From: Ralstonia sp. NFACC01
GTDB lineage: Bacteria; Pseudomonadota; Gammaproteobacteria; Burkholderiales; Burkholderiaceae
Length of the DNA: 64,000 bases
Reading direction: 5' to 3'
NCBI RefSeq assembly: GCF_900115545.1
Contig: NZ_FOWV01000001.1
Location: forward strand, 744,001-808,000
Position 1 is the first letter of the stretch. Each line of letters opens with the position of its first letter. This document shows positions 24,593-34,003 of the stretch, one piece after another. The notes below the pieces were generated by a model. That model made no database searches. It worked only from the letters and a program-made list of their open reading frames with translations, and had not been told where the DNA came from. Made by a program: the position numbers and the translations under genes.

Positions 24593-25591
24593 ATGTTCTC
24601 TTTTCTCAAACGCTTGATCCTGCTGGCGATCCTGATTGTGCTGGCAGCAGCAGGCGGTGTGGTGTGGTGGGCTCAGCAACCCGTGAGCCTGTCGGCCTCG
24701 CCGCTGGAGGTGGTGATCAAACCGAACTCGAGCGTGATCTCGGTCGGCAAGCAGCTTGCCAACGCCGGCGTCGGCGTGCAGCCACAGTTGTTTTCGGTGC
24801 TGGCGCGCGCCACGGGCAACGCCAAGAGCCTCAAAGCCGGTGGTTATGCGCTGGAAACCGGCGCGACGCCCATGTCCATTCTCGACAAGATGGCGCGTGG
24901 CGAGGTGACGCATTACGTCGTCACCGTCATCGAGGGCTGGTCGATGCGCCAGATGCGTGCGGTGGTTGACGCAGAGCCTGCGCTCAAGCACGACACGGCC
25001 GGCATATCCGACGCAGACCTGATGCGCAAGATCGGCGCGCCCGAAACCAATCCGGAAGGCCTGTTCTTTCCCGATACCTACCTTTTTGCGCGCGGCAGCA
25101 GTGATGTGGAGCTATACCGCCACGCCTACCAGGCGATGCAGAAGCGCCTGAACGACGCCTGGGCGAAACGCTCGCTGGATCTGCCGTACAAGACGCCGTA
25201 CGAAGCGCTGACCATGGCCTCCATCATCGAGAAAGAGACCGGCCAGAAGCTGGAGCGCTCGATGATTGCGGCCGTGTTCGTCAACCGGCTGCGAAAGAAC
25301 ATGCTGCTGCAGACCGATCCGACGGTCATCTATGGCCTTGGTGCAAGCTTTGACGGCAATTTGCGCAAGCGCGACTTGCAGACCGACACGCCGTACAACA
25401 CCTACACGCGGACCGGCCTGCCGCCCACGCCGATCGCGCTGCCGGGCATGGCGTCGCTGCAGGCGGCGCTGAACCCGGCACCGTCGGATGCGCTGTATTT
25501 CGTGGCGCGCGGCGACGGCAGCAGCCAGTTTTCGACCAACCTGACGGACCACAACCGGGCCGTTAACAAATATCAGCGCGGCCAACCATGA
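24593..25591 (+). CDS. mltG: Endolytic murein transglycosylase MltG
   Basis: A 332-aa inner-membrane protein that cuts nascent peptidoglycan strands. There is one N-terminal transmembrane helix ([20 protein letters not shown]), a LysM-like region and the YceG catalytic domain. Glu213 lies in ASIIEKETG, the family's essential glutamate. The C-terminal [13 protein letters not shown] is also conserved. It overlaps tmk by 4 bp (ATGA), so the two are translationally coupled, as in many proteobacteria. Confidence 0.95.
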   Translation: MFSFLKRLILLAILIVLAAAGGVVWWAQQPVSLSASPLEVVIKPNSSVISVGKQLANAGVGVQPQLFSVLARATGNAKSLKAGGYALETGATPMSILDKMARGEVTHYVVTVIEGWSMRQMRAVVDAEPALKHDTAGISDADLMRKIGAPETNPEGLFFPDTYLFARGSSDVELYRHAYQAMQKRLNDAWAKRSLDLPYKTPYEALTMASIIEKETGQKLERSMIAAVFVNRLRKNMLLQTDPTVIYGLGASFDGNLRKRDLQTDTPYNTYTRTGLPPTPIALPGMASLQAALNPAPSDALYFVARGDGSSQFSTNLTDHNRAVNKYQRGQP

Positions 25592-26205
25592 CCGGCAAGT
25601 TCATCACATTCGAAGGGATCGACGGGGCGGGCAAGAGCACGCACCTCGCGTGGTTTGCCCAGCAACTGCAGGCGAAGCTCGCGCCTCAGGGCAAAAAGGT
25701 GGTCGTCACCCGCGAGCCGGGCGGTACGCCGCTGGGCGAGCGACTGCGCGAAGTACTGCTGCACGAGCGCATGCACCTGGAGACAGAAGCGCTGCTGATG
25801 TTCGCCAGCCGCCGGGAGCACATCGCCGAGGTGATTCAACCCGCGCTGGACGCCGGCGACTGGGTCATCTCCGATCGCTTTACCGATGCCACATTCGCCT
25901 ACCAGGGCGGGGGTAGGGGCCTGGCAATCGACCGACTGGAAGCGCTGGAGCGCTGGGTGCAGCAGGGCCTGCAGCCGACCAAGACCATCCTGTTCGATCT
26001 GGCCCCCGAGATTGCCGCCGCGCGCTTGGCCGATGCCCGGACGCCAGACAAGTTCGAAGCCGAGTCCGCGCAGTTCTTCCTGCGCACGCGTGCCGAATAC
26101 CTGCGCCGCGCGACAGCCGAGCCGGATCGATTTGTCGTGCTCAATGCCAACCGGGAGCGAACCGATATCCAGAAAGACTTAGAGAATTTGCTTGCAACGC
26201 TCTGA
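25588..26205 (+). CDS. tmk: Thymidylate kinase
   Basis: A 205-aa cytoplasmic kinase making dTDP from dTMP. The P-loop [11 protein letters not shown] is at residues 8-18, the DRF motif lies in [20 protein letters not shown], and the LID region carries [11 protein letters not shown]. Its ATG overlaps the mltG stop; holB follows after 84 bp. Length and motifs are normal. Confidence 0.97.
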   Translation: MTGKFITFEGIDGAGKSTHLAWFAQQLQAKLAPQGKKVVVTREPGGTPLGERLREVLLHERMHLETEALLMFASRREHIAEVIQPALDAGDWVISDRFTDATFAYQGGGRGLAIDRLEALERWVQQGLQPTKTILFDLAPEIAAARLADARTPDKFEAESAQFFLRTRAEYLRRATAEPDRFVVLNANRERTDIQKDLENLLATL

Positions 26206-26289
26206 TTTTGCAGGCAATTTCGGATACGGAAATAATAGTTTCACGACTAGTTTTTGCATCAACAATCTGACGCAACCCATTGATTCATT

Positions 26290-27297
26290 ATGCTTTATCC
26301 CTGGCAATCCGCTGACTGGTCCCGTCTGCAAGCGATGCGGGCCAAGTTGCCGCATGCGATTCTGCTCAACGGCCAGGCGGGCACCGGCAAACGCGATTTC
26401 GCCATGCATTTCGCGCAAGGCCTGTTGTGCGATACGCCCATCGCAGACGGCCGACCCTGCGGCACGTGCGCGGCCTGCAACTGGTTTGCACAGGGCAATC
26501 ATCCGGATTTCCACCTCGTGCGCCCCGAAGCGATGGAAGACGCGCCCGAGACGGAGAAAGACGCCGACGGCAAGAAAAAGGCGCCGAGCAAAATCATCCG
26601 CATGGAGCAGGTCCGTAACCTGATCGAAGGCGTGGGGGTCGGTACGCACCGGGCCGGGTTGCGGGTGGTCGTGCTGTATCCGCTCGACGCGTTGCAGACT
26701 GAGGGCGCCAACGCGCTGCTCAAGACGCTGGAGGAGCCGCCGCAGAACACCGTGTTCCTGCTGGTGACGGATCGAATCGACCGTATCCTGCCGACCATCC
26801 TGTCGCGCTGTCGGCAATTTCCGCTGCAGCCGCCGCAGCCCGAGGCCGCGCGCCAATGGCTGGAGCAACAAGGCGTGCCCCATGCGCAAAGCCTGCTGGC
26901 TGAATTCGGCAATGCGCCGCTGGCCGCGCTGGCGGCCGCCGAGTCCGAGGACCGCCCGCTACTGCAATTTTTGCTCGAACAGCTTGCCCAGGGCGCGAAG
27001 CTGGACGCGCTGGCCACGGCCGATCATTTACAAAAATTGTCGGTCCCGGCCGTTCTCAGTACCATGCACCGGTGGGTCTTTGACCTGATGGCGGCGCGGC
27101 TGGCGGGGCGTCCGCGCTACTTTCCAGCGCAGAGCGATGCGTTGCAACGTTGCGCAAACACCATCCCGCTGGATCGCCTGGAACGTTTTGCGCGTGCCTT
27201 GCCGCAACGGCGCCGCACCGAGCAACATCCGCTGGCGGCAAGGCTCGTCATCGAGAGCCTTTTGCTGGATTACCGGCAGCTCTTTCCGGCGGCCTGA
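26290..27297 (+). CDS. holB: DNA polymerase III subunit delta'
   Basis: A 335-aa clamp-loader subunit. It has an AAA+ P-loop-like GQAGTGKRDF (28-37) and a zinc module with Cys47, Cys57, Cys60 and Cys63. The stretch ANALLKTLEEPP is diagnostic of delta'/tau. After PTILSRCRQF comes the helical C-terminal domain. An insert EDAPETEKDADGKKK near residue 90 is charged and probably a flexible loop. Between tmk-holB and tatD it shares an operon with a PilZ gene. Confidence 0.95.
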   Translation: MLYPWQSADWSRLQAMRAKLPHAILLNGQAGTGKRDFAMHFAQGLLCDTPIADGRPCGTCAACNWFAQGNHPDFHLVRPEAMEDAPETEKDADGKKKAPSKIIRMEQVRNLIEGVGVGTHRAGLRVVVLYPLDALQTEGANALLKTLEEPPQNTVFLLVTDRIDRILPTILSRCRQFPLQPPQPEAARQWLEQQGVPHAQSLLAEFGNAPLAALAAAESEDRPLLQFLLEQLAQGAKLDALATADHLQKLSVPAVLSTMHRWVFDLMAARLAGRPRYFPAQSDALQRCANTIPLDRLERFARALPQRRRTEQHPLAARLVIESLLLDYRQLFPAA

Positions 27298-27339
27298 ACC
27301 CGAACCCGCACCTGAACGTTTGCACTCTCTGGACACCCT

Positions 27340-27759
27340 GTGAGCACTGCACCTCTTCGTACGCCTGGCACTCCTGTCACCCCTGGCACGCCCACTGCGG
27401 CCGGCACGGCCCCGGGCGCGCCGTCCCGTCCGGGCATCGTCTCGCTGGCCATCAAGGATGAAGCCGGCCTGCACGCCGCGTATATGCCGTTTCTGAAGAA
27501 CGGCGGTATCTTCGTGCCTACGCAACGTCCTTATCGGATCGGCGAGGAGGTCTTCCTGGTGCTGTCACTGCTGGACCGCCCGCAGAAGTATCAGGTGGCC
27601 GGCAAGGTGGCCTGGATCACCCCGGTGGGCACCCCCGCCAAGACGCCGGGCATTGGCGTGCACCTTGGCGAAGACGAGCAGTGCCGTGTGCTGCGTCGCG
27701 TGATCGAGGAGCTGCTCGGCAAGCAGATCAACTCGCAGCGCCCGACACAAACCCTCTGA
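27340..27759 (+). CDS. pilZ: PilZ domain protein (type IV pilus assembly PilZ)
   Basis: A 139-aa protein with a Pro/Thr/Gly-rich N-terminal tail (about residues 1-30) and a PilZ fold (about 33-130). The canonical c-di-GMP RxxxR motif is not evident; the conserved pieces are YMPFLKNGGIFVPT and GIGVHLGEDE. That fits the Pseudomonas-type PilZ that works in type IV pilus biogenesis through PilB/FimX rather than by binding c-di-GMP. It begins with GTG 42 bp after holB. The holB-pilZ-tatD order is a known proteobacterial string. Confidence 0.9.
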   Translation: MSTAPLRTPGTPVTPGTPTAAGTAPGAPSRPGIVSLAIKDEAGLHAAYMPFLKNGGIFVPTQRPYRIGEEVFLVLSLLDRPQKYQVAGKVAWITPVGTPAKTPGIGVHLGEDEQCRVLRRVIEELLGKQINSQRPTQTL

Positions 27760-27770
27760 TTTTTTCCTGA

Positions 27771-27795
27771 TACGGCGCACGAAGTTTGCGCCGTA
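27771..27795. repeat. Inverted repeat between pilZ and tatD
   Basis: TACGGCGCA / TGCGCCGTA, perfect 9-bp stem with a 7-nt loop. The T-run (TTTTTT, about 27760-27765) lies before the stem, not after it, so this is not a standard terminator for pilZ. It may be a weak terminator or an mRNA processing structure. Confidence 0.5.
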
Positions 27796-27811
27796 ACTTT
27801 GTGATTATTCG

Positions 27812-28615
27812 ATGTTTATCGATTCCCACTGCCACATCAATTTCCCCGACCTGCGCGCGCGTCTGCCCGAGCTGCTGACGCGCATGCGCGAGAACCGCGT
27901 TACCCACGCCCTGTGCATTTCCGTCACGCTGGAGGATTTTCCGAGCGTGCTCGAGATTGCTGAGCAGGAACCGAACGTGTACGCCACCGTGGGCGTCCAT
28001 CCCGACGCCGAGGCGGACGTTGAAGAAGGCAGATCCATTGAAGAGCCCACGCTCGAACGCCTGCTGACCCTTGCTGATCACCCGCGCGTGGTCGGTATCG
28101 GTGAAACCGGGCTCGACTACTACCGCCTGGGCGACCGTACCGTGGCCGACATGGAATGGCAGCGCGACCGCTTTCGCACACATATTCGCGCGTCGAAGCA
28201 GACCGGGAAGCCGCTGGTGATCCACACCCGCTCGTCGGCCGAGGACACGCTGGCCATCATGCGCGAAGAGGGCGCCGAGGCCGCAGGCGGCGTCATGCAT
28301 TGCTTTACTGAGACCTGGGACGTGGCCAAGGCCGCGCTGGACCTGGGTTTCTATATTTCCTTCTCGGGCATCGTGACGTTCAAGAACGCGGTGGATCTGC
28401 AGGAAACCGCCAAGAAGGTGCCGCTGGACCGTATGCTGATCGAGACCGACTCGCCGTACCTGGCGCCGGTGCCGTTCCGCGGCAAGACGAACGAGCCGGC
28501 GTATGTGCGCCACGTTGGCGAATTCCTGGCAACGCTGCGCGGCGAACCGCTGGAGCGGATTGCCGGCGTTACCACCGAGAACTTCTTTAATCTATTCAAT
28601 GCGATATCGAGATAA
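27812..28615 (+). CDS. TatD family metal-dependent DNase
   Basis: A 267-aa TIM-barrel hydrolase. It has MFIDSHCHINFPDL with the H-x-H metal pair, GVHPDAE, GETGLDYYR with the bridging glutamate, VIHTRSS, MHCFTETW and IETDSPYLAPVP with the terminal aspartate. These complete the TatD metal site. Its position after holB-pilZ identifies it as the YcfH-type paralogue. It is followed after 13 bp by the ankyrin gene, so the two are probably cotranscribed. Confidence 0.94.
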   Translation: MFIDSHCHINFPDLRARLPELLTRMRENRVTHALCISVTLEDFPSVLEIAEQEPNVYATVGVHPDAEADVEEGRSIEEPTLERLLTLADHPRVVGIGETGLDYYRLGDRTVADMEWQRDRFRTHIRASKQTGKPLVIHTRSSAEDTLAIMREEGAEAAGGVMHCFTETWDVAKAALDLGFYISFSGIVTFKNAVDLQETAKKVPLDRMLIETDSPYLAPVPFRGKTNEPAYVRHVGEFLATLRGEPLERIAGVTTENFFNLFNAISR

Positions 28616-28628
28616 CTTGAAGCAAGCA

Positions 28629-29453
28629 ATGAACAAAATCGCATTGGCTGGTGCATTGACGATGGCGTTGTCGGGTGCCGCGCTCGCCACGCCGCAGGAC
28701 GATCTGCGCAACGCCGTCGAGTACAACCGCCCGGCCCTGGTGCAAAAGTACATTGCGCAGGGCATCGACCCCAACCTGAAGACGCGCGATGGCACGCCGC
28801 TGCTGGTGGATGCGCTGAAGGACAAGAACCTCGAGGTGGCCGAGGCGCTCATCCGCGCCAAGAACATCGATTTCGAGCGCACCAACGCCGCCGGCGAAAA
28901 CGCGCTGATGATGGCCGCCTACCAGGGCCTGCTGCCGATGGTGAAGCTGATGGTGGAAACGTACGACGTGGAGGTCAACAAGACCGGCTGGACTGCGCTG
29001 CATTACGCCGCCACCAACGGATACGACGACATCGTCAAATATCTGCTGGACCACGCGGCCTATATCGATGCAGAAAGCCCCAACGCGACCACGCCGCTGA
29101 TGATGGCCGCCATGGGCGGGCACATCACGACCGTCAAGCTGCTGCTGGACGAGGGCGCCGACATGAACTTGCGCAACCAGCAGAAAATGGACGTGATCGA
29201 CTTCGCCAAGCGGTATCACCAGGATGAGATTGCTGCGGGGCTGGAATCGCGCCGGCGCAAGTTGGCGGAGCAGTCCGGCAAGCCTGCTTCGGCGCCGGTG
29301 CCTGCAGCAGCAGTCTCGCCGCCTGCCAAGCCTGCAGCGCCGGTTGTGCCGACGCCGATGCCGCCCGCTAAACGTGACGCCGGGGCGCCTAGCCAGGCTG
29401 GTCAGGATACGATCGGCACGCCCACCAACATGCTGTTTGACAGCAACCGCTAG
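28629..29453 (+). CDS. Secreted/periplasmic ankyrin-repeat protein
   Basis: A 274-aa protein with a signal peptide (MNKIALAGALTMALSGAALA, cleavage after residue 20). About five ankyrin repeats follow between residues 25 and 200 (for example GWTALHYAATNGYDDIVKYL and ATTPLMMAAMGGHITTVKLL). The tail (about 205-265) is rich in Pro, Ala and Val and carries KPAAPVVPTPMPPAK, a likely flexible linker. It starts 13 bp after tatD. Homologues sit at this place in many Burkholderiales; a protein-binding role in the envelope is plausible but unproven. Confidence 0.88.
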   Translation: MNKIALAGALTMALSGAALATPQDDLRNAVEYNRPALVQKYIAQGIDPNLKTRDGTPLLVDALKDKNLEVAEALIRAKNIDFERTNAAGENALMMAAYQGLLPMVKLMVETYDVEVNKTGWTALHYAATNGYDDIVKYLLDHAAYIDAESPNATTPLMMAAMGGHITTVKLLLDEGADMNLRNQQKMDVIDFAKRYHQDEIAAGLESRRRKLAEQSGKPASAPVPAAAVSPPAKPAAPVVPTPMPPAKRDAGAPSQAGQDTIGTPTNMLFDSNR

Positions 29454-29491
29454 TCGCGGCCCGAACGGCCCGGCAATTCAGCCCCGGTACC

Positions 29492-29513
29492 GGGCGTGAT
29501 GCGCGTCACGCCC
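29492..29513. terminator. Hairpin between convergent ankyrin and egtB genes
   Basis: GGGCGTGA / TCACGCCC, perfect 8-bp stem with a 6-nt loop, overlapping the egtB stop at 29506-29508. A second palindrome CCCGGTACCGGG lies just left of it (29483-29494). No T-tract follows on either strand, so bidirectional termination is only a possibility. Confidence 0.35.
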
Positions 29514-30810
29514 GCCGCGCCAGCCGCACTCCGGTGAACTGCCACCGCTGGTGCGGATAGAAGAAGTTGCGATACGTCGCCCGCAGATGCCCCTCGGGCG
29601 ACACGCACGATCCGCCGCGCAGCACCATCTGGCTGCACATGAACTTGCCGTTGTATTCGCCCACGGCGCCTTCGGCCGGCTCGAAGCCCGGATACGGGCC
29701 ATAAGGGCTGGCAGTCCATTCCCACACATCACCGAACAGTTGACGCAGGCTTCCGGCCTCGGCGATGCCGTGGTCGGGCAACGGGCGTAGCGCGCCCCGG
29801 CCGGCGAAGTTGCCTTGCACGGGCTGGCCTTCTGCGGCGTGCTCCCATTCGGCTTCCGTCGGCAGGCGTGCGCCGGCCCAGCGGGCGTAGGCATCGGCCT
29901 CGTAAAAGCTGACGTGCGTGACCGGGGCGTCCAGATCCACCGGCTGCAGACCATGCAGCGACATCTGCTGCCACCCCTCGGCCTCGTCCATGCCGGCGCG
30001 CCAGTAGAGCGGGGCATCAATGCCTTCGCGCTGCACCCACGCCCAGCCGTCGGACAGCCACAACGTGGGCTGTCGATAGCCGCCGTCCTGCATGAAGGCG
30101 AGCCACTCGCGGTTGGTCACAGGATGCGTGGCCAACGCATAGGGCTCCAGCCAGACGGTGTGACGCGGGCCTTCGCAGTCGAACATGAAATCGGAGTCGG
30201 CTCCTGTATCGGTTTTGCCGATCTGTACGGCACCGCCCTGGAAGCTGACCCAACCCGGTTGCGAGGGAGCCGCATGAACGCGTGGTGCCGGCGCTTCGGC
30301 ATAGGCCGGACATAGCGGGTTCTGCGCAAACAGGTGGAGCAAATCGGTCAGCAGCAACTCCTGATGCTGCTGCTCGTGGTGCAGGCCGAGTGTCACCAGG
30401 CGGCCAAGATCGTCCGATACGCCGTCGGCCAGCAGGCGCTGCATGGCCGCATCGACATGAGCGCGATAGGCACGCACCTCGTCGAGCGTCGGGCGGGTGA
30501 GCATGCCCCGGCGCGGACGCGGGTGCCGCGCGCCCACGGTCTCGTAGTACGAATTGAACAGATAACGGTAGCGCGCATCCGGCGAGCGATAGCCCGGTAC
30601 GTTCGAGCTCAGGATGAATTCTTCGAAAAACCACGTCGTGTGGGCCAGATGCCATTTGGCGGGGCTGGCGTCGTCCATGGATTGGACGGTGGCATCGGCG
30701 TCCGACAACGGCGCGGCCAAAGCCAGGGATTGCGCACGGACCACGCCGTAGTGTTGCATCAGGCCGGGCAGAGCAATGCTAGGCACATCGAAAACGGGCG
30801 ATACACGCAT
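29506..30810 (-). CDS. egtB: Ergothioneine biosynthesis protein EgtB (hercynine oxygenase)
   Basis: A 434-aa non-haem iron sulfoxide synthase that joins hercynine to a thiol (gamma-glutamylcysteine or cysteine) using O2. The N-terminal DinB-like domain gives the metal site: His54 in WHLAHTTWFFEE, and His145 and His149 in the HHEQQHQE motif. The C-terminal FGE-sulfatase domain (about 175-434) has PVTHVSFYEADAYARWAG, RLPTEAEWEHAA and VLRGGSC. The start MRVSPVFDVP has GGAGACACC before it; the frame stays open far upstream only as antisense of the neighbouring lacI-type gene. No egtD methyltransferase gene lies beside it. Confidence 0.93.
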   Translation of the reverse strand: MRVSPVFDVPSIALPGLMQHYGVVRAQSLALAAPLSDADATVQSMDDASPAKWHLAHTTWFFEEFILSSNVPGYRSPDARYRYLFNSYYETVGARHPRPRRGMLTRPTLDEVRAYRAHVDAAMQRLLADGVSDDLGRLVTLGLHHEQQHQELLLTDLLHLFAQNPLCPAYAEAPAPRVHAAPSQPGWVSFQGGAVQIGKTDTGADSDFMFDCEGPRHTVWLEPYALATHPVTNREWLAFMQDGGYRQPTLWLSDGWAWVQREGIDAPLYWRAGMDEAEGWQQMSLHGLQPVDLDAPVTHVSFYEADAYARWAGARLPTEAEWEHAAEGQPVQGNFAGRGALRPLPDHGIAEAGSLRQLFGDVWEWTASPYGPYPGFEPAEGAVGEYNGKFMCSQMVLRGGSCVSPEGHLRATYRNFFYPHQRWQFTGVRLARRA

Positions 30811-31019
30811 GGTGTCTCCAAAGCAGGCAGCGAGAACAGCACAGCAGCAAGTGGGCCATGCCGCGGCGCGCGCACTGGCGCACGCCGCGTGCCCATTTTC
30901 GTAAGAAGCATATGCGAGCTTTGTAACTTTGCCACGCACAGCACTGGCGATGCTGCATTGCGGCGACGCCTGCACTGCAGCATCGATTGTCATGAAATAG
31001 TCACTGGGCCCACCTAGGA

Positions 31020-31033
31020 TGTAAACGTTTACA
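31020..31033. promoter_or_regulatory. LacI-family operator TGTAAACGTTTACA
   Basis: A perfect 14-bp palindrome with the central CG typical of LacI/PurR-family operators, 17 bp before the regulator's GTG start. It probably mediates autoregulation and control of the ABC transporter operon that follows. Confidence 0.8.
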
Positions 31034-31050
31034 AATTCCAGGGGCAAGCA

Positions 31051-32121
31051 GTGGGCAGCAGCATCAAGGACGTGGCGACGCATGCCGGCATTTCGATTGC
31101 CACGGTATCGCGAGCGGTCAATACACCGGAGCGGGTGAGTGCCTCGACGCTGGCCCGCGTGCAGGCCGCCATGGATGCGCTTCACTACCGCCCGAACGCG
31201 CTGGGCCGCCAGTTGCGCGCCGAGCGTACAGGCTTGCTGGGCGTGGTGCTGCCGTCGCTGGCTAACCCCGTGTTTGCCGAATGCATGCAGGGCATCGAGG
31301 AAGCCGCGTCCATCACGGGCCAGCGCGTGATGCTCATGACGACGGCCTACGACCGCGAGCGTGAAGCCCGCTCCATCGAGACCATGCTCGAGCAACGTGT
31401 CGACGGTCTGATCCTGACCGTGGGCGATGCCGCAGCCAATCCGCATCTCGATCGCCTCGACGCAGAGCACGTGCCTTACGTGCTGGTCTACAACGACACG
31501 GTCGGCCAGGCGCGCATTCCTGCCCGCTGCTGCATCACCGTCGATAACCGGGCGGCTGCGCGCGATGCTATCCGCGCGTTGCTCGCGCAGGGGCATCGTC
31601 AGATCCGCATGCTCACTGGCACGCTGGCAGCGTCGGACCGTGCGGCGTTGCGCCACGACGGCTACCGCGAAGCGCTGGAAGCGGCCGACATTGCGCCGCA
31701 GCCGCCCGTCGAAATTGATTTCAATGCCGACGCCATGCTGCCCGCCGAGCTGGCCCGCCTGCTGGCGCCGCCGCGGCCGACCGCCATTTTCTGCAGCAAC
31801 GACCGCCTTGCCTTGCTCACCATCCGCTCGCTGCGCGAGATGGGTCTGCGCGTGCCCGAAGACGTGAGCGTGGTCGGCTTCGATGGCTTGGCGATGGGGC
31901 AGTGGCTTTCGCCCACGCTGGCCACCGTGGCGCAGCCGCACCGCCGGATCGGCACCGACGCGGCCACGGCGCTGGCCCGCCGCATCGCTGGCGAGGTGGT
32001 GCCCTCGATTACGTTGCCGCACCGCTTGCTGGCGGGCGGCACGCTGGCCCGTGCGCCGGCGGAAGCGTCTCTCTCCGTTGTTTCTTCCCTCACGTCTGAT
32101 ACGCAAGGAGCGTCTCGATGA
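31051..32121 (+). CDS. LacI-family transcriptional regulator
   Basis: A 356-aa repressor-type regulator. The N-terminal HTH and hinge are clear (SSIKDVATHAGISIATVSRA and then YRPNALGRQLRAERT). The effector domain of the ribose-binding fold runs from about residue 62 to the end. The GTG start was chosen because AGGGGCAAGCA and the HTH follow directly. Its stop overlaps the start of the binding-protein gene (ATGA), so regulator and transporter are one operon. LacI proteins usually sense sugars or nucleosides, which is unusual for this transporter type. Confidence 0.93.
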   Translation: MGSSIKDVATHAGISIATVSRAVNTPERVSASTLARVQAAMDALHYRPNALGRQLRAERTGLLGVVLPSLANPVFAECMQGIEEAASITGQRVMLMTTAYDREREARSIETMLEQRVDGLILTVGDAAANPHLDRLDAEHVPYVLVYNDTVGQARIPARCCITVDNRAAARDAIRALLAQGHRQIRMLTGTLAASDRAALRHDGYREALEAADIAPQPPVEIDFNADAMLPAELARLLAPPRPTAIFCSNDRLALLTIRSLREMGLRVPEDVSVVGFDGLAMGQWLSPTLATVAQPHRRIGTDAATALARRIAGEVVPSITLPHRLLAGGTLARAPAEASLSVVSSLTSDTQGASR

Positions 32122-33149
32122 AACGTCTCGTTCAATGGCTGCGCGTGTGCGGCCTCGTGGCTGCCGGCGCGTTCGCCGTGGCTGCGCCAGTGCAGGCGCA
32201 GCCGGCCGGCCAGCAAGTCGCCATCTGCTACAACTGCCCGCCCGAATGGGCCGACTGGGCCAGCCAGATCAAGGCCATCAAGGAGAAGACCGGCATCACC
32301 GTGCCGTTCGACAACAAGAATTCCGGCCAAGCCATCGCGCAGATGCTGGCCGAGAAGTCGCACCCCGTGGCTGACGTTGCCTACCTGGGCATCACGTCCG
32401 CGTATCAGGCCAAGGAAAAGGGTCTGGTCGCCAACTACAAGCCCAAGCATTGGGAAGACATTCCGGCCGGCATGAAAGATCCGGATGGCGCATTCTTCTC
32501 GATCCACTCCGGCACGCTGGGCTTCTTCGTCAACAAGGACGCATTGGAAGGCAAACCCGTGCCGCGCTCGTGGAAAGACCTGCTCAAGCCCGAATACAAA
32601 GGCATGGTCGGCTACCTGGACCCGAGCAGCGCCTTCGTCGGCTACGTGGGCGCCGTGGCGGTCAACCAGGCGCTGGGCGGCACGCTCGACAACTTCGGCC
32701 CGGCCATCGAGTGGTTCAAGCAGTTGAAGAAGAACGCGCCGATCGTGCCGAAGCAGACGGCCTACGCACGCGTCGTGGCAGGCGAAATCCCCATCCTGCT
32801 CGACTATGACTTCAATGCCTATCGCGCCAAGTACAAGGATCACGCCAACGTGGAATTCGTGATTCCGCAGGAAGGCACGATTGCCGTGCCGTACGTGATG
32901 AGCCTGACCGCCGGTGCGCCGCACGCCGACAACGCCAAGAAGGTGCTGGATTTCGTGCTGTCGGACGAGGGCCAGACGCTGTGGGCCAACGCCTACCTGC
33001 GCCCCGTGCGTGCCAACGCGATGAGCAAGGAAGCCGCCTCGCGCTTTCTGCCCGCCAGCGAATACGCCCGCGCAAAGACGGTCGACTTCAACAAGATGGC
33101 AGCCGGCCAGCAGGCGTTTGGCACGCGCTACCTGAACGAGGTCCGCTGA
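32118..33149 (+). CDS. ABC transporter periplasmic substrate-binding protein
   Basis: A 343-aa exported protein with signal peptide (cleavage after ...APVQA, about residue 27). It belongs to the Fe3+/thiamine/putrescine/2-aminoethylphosphonate-like binding proteins (extracellular solute-binding family 1 type). Features seen are WADWASQIKAIKEKTGI, a hinge region GYLDPSSAFVGY, and VLDFVLSDEGQTLWA near the C-terminus. Two cysteines in mature CYNCPPEW could form a disulfide. It is first of four transporter genes. The ligand is unknown; the downstream phosphodiesterase hints at a phosphorylated organic compound. Confidence 0.9.
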   Translation: MKRLVQWLRVCGLVAAGAFAVAAPVQAQPAGQQVAICYNCPPEWADWASQIKAIKEKTGITVPFDNKNSGQAIAQMLAEKSHPVADVAYLGITSAYQAKEKGLVANYKPKHWEDIPAGMKDPDGAFFSIHSGTLGFFVNKDALEGKPVPRSWKDLLKPEYKGMVGYLDPSSAFVGYVGAVAVNQALGGTLDNFGPAIEWFKQLKKNAPIVPKQTAYARVVAGEIPILLDYDFNAYRAKYKDHANVEFVIPQEGTIAVPYVMSLTAGAPHADNAKKVLDFVLSDEGQTLWANAYLRPVRANAMSKEAASRFLPASEYARAKTVDFNKMAAGQQAFGTRYLNEVR

Positions 33150-33151
33150 GC

Positions 33152-34003
33152 ATGAGCACCGTCACCCGATCCACCTTGCCCGACGATGCGGTATTGCCCG
33201 CTCGGTGGCGGGTGGCGTTGCTGGCACCGGCCGTCGCGCTGTTCTGCGCGTTCTGGCTGCTGCCGATGGCGGCGTTGCTGCGTGTGAGCGGCAGCGAAGG
33301 GCTGGTCGCCACGTACACGGCTGCGCTCACCACATCGCGCTATCTGGGCAGCTTGTTCTCGACGGTGGTGCTGTCGGCGGCGGTCACGCTGGCGACGCTC
33401 GTCCTTTCGACCATCGCCGGGCTGTTTCTGGTGCGTCACAACGTGCCGGGCAAGCGGATGATTACCGCGATGCTGACGTTTCCGCTGGCGTTTCCCGGCG
33501 TGGTGGTCGGCTTCATGGTGATCCTGCTGGCCGGGCGCCAGGGCTTGCTGGGCGACGTCACGCACAAGCTCGTCGGCGAGAAATGGGTGTTCGCCTACTC
33601 CATCGGCGGGCTGTTTCTCGGCTACCTGTATTTTTCGATCCCGCGCGTGGTGTTGACGGTCATGGCAGCGGCGGAAAAGCTTGATCGTTCACTGGAAGAA
33701 GCGGCGCGCTCGCTGGGCGCATCGTCGTGGCAGGTGACGCGCGATGTGCTGGTGCCGGGGCTGGCGCCTGCGCTGATCGCCTCGGGCGCGATCTGCTTTG
33801 CCACGTCGATGGGCGCATTCGGCACCGCCTTCACGCTCGCCACCGATATCGACGTGTTGCCGATGACGATCTACACCGAGTTCACGCTCAATGCCGGGAT
33901 TGCCATGGCGGCCGCACTGTCGGTTGTGCTGGGCGTTGTGACGTGGCTGGTGCTGGCGATTGCACGCACGGCGGCTGGCGGACAAGCGGGGGCGGCGGCA
34001 TGA
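33152..34003 (+). CDS. ABC transporter permease
   Basis: A 283-aa inner-membrane permease with six predicted helices. The EAA-type loop EAARSLGASSWQVTRDVLVPGLAPAL lies near residues 185-210 (quoted across its key residues EAARSLGAS and LVPGLAPAL). It starts 2 bp after the binding-protein stop (TGAGCATG) and overlaps the next permease by 4 bp (ATGA). The second permease completes a heterodimeric pore of the CysTW/PotBC kind. Confidence 0.92.
   Translation: MSTVTRSTLPDDAVLPARWRVALLAPAVALFCAFWLLPMAALLRVSGSEGLVATYTAALTTSRYLGSLFSTVVLSAAVTLATLVLSTIAGLFLVRHNVPGKRMITAMLTFPLAFPGVVVGFMVILLAGRQGLLGDVTHKLVGEKWVFAYSIGGLFLGYLYFSIPRVVLTVMAAAEKLDRSLEEAARSLGASSWQVTRDVLVPGLAPALIASGAICFATSMGAFGTAFTLATDIDVLPMTIYTEFTLNAGIAMAAALSVVLGVVTWLVLAIARTAAGGQAGAAA

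Noticed and set aside
27771-27795. Terminator between pilZ and tatD
   Set aside because: The T-run precedes the stem instead of following it, so I list it only as an inverted repeat.
30811-32106. Upstream extension of egtB making an 866-aa protein
   Set aside because: The extra 432 codons are antisense of the lacI-type gene and lack homology. The egtB start at 30810 has a good ribosome binding site.
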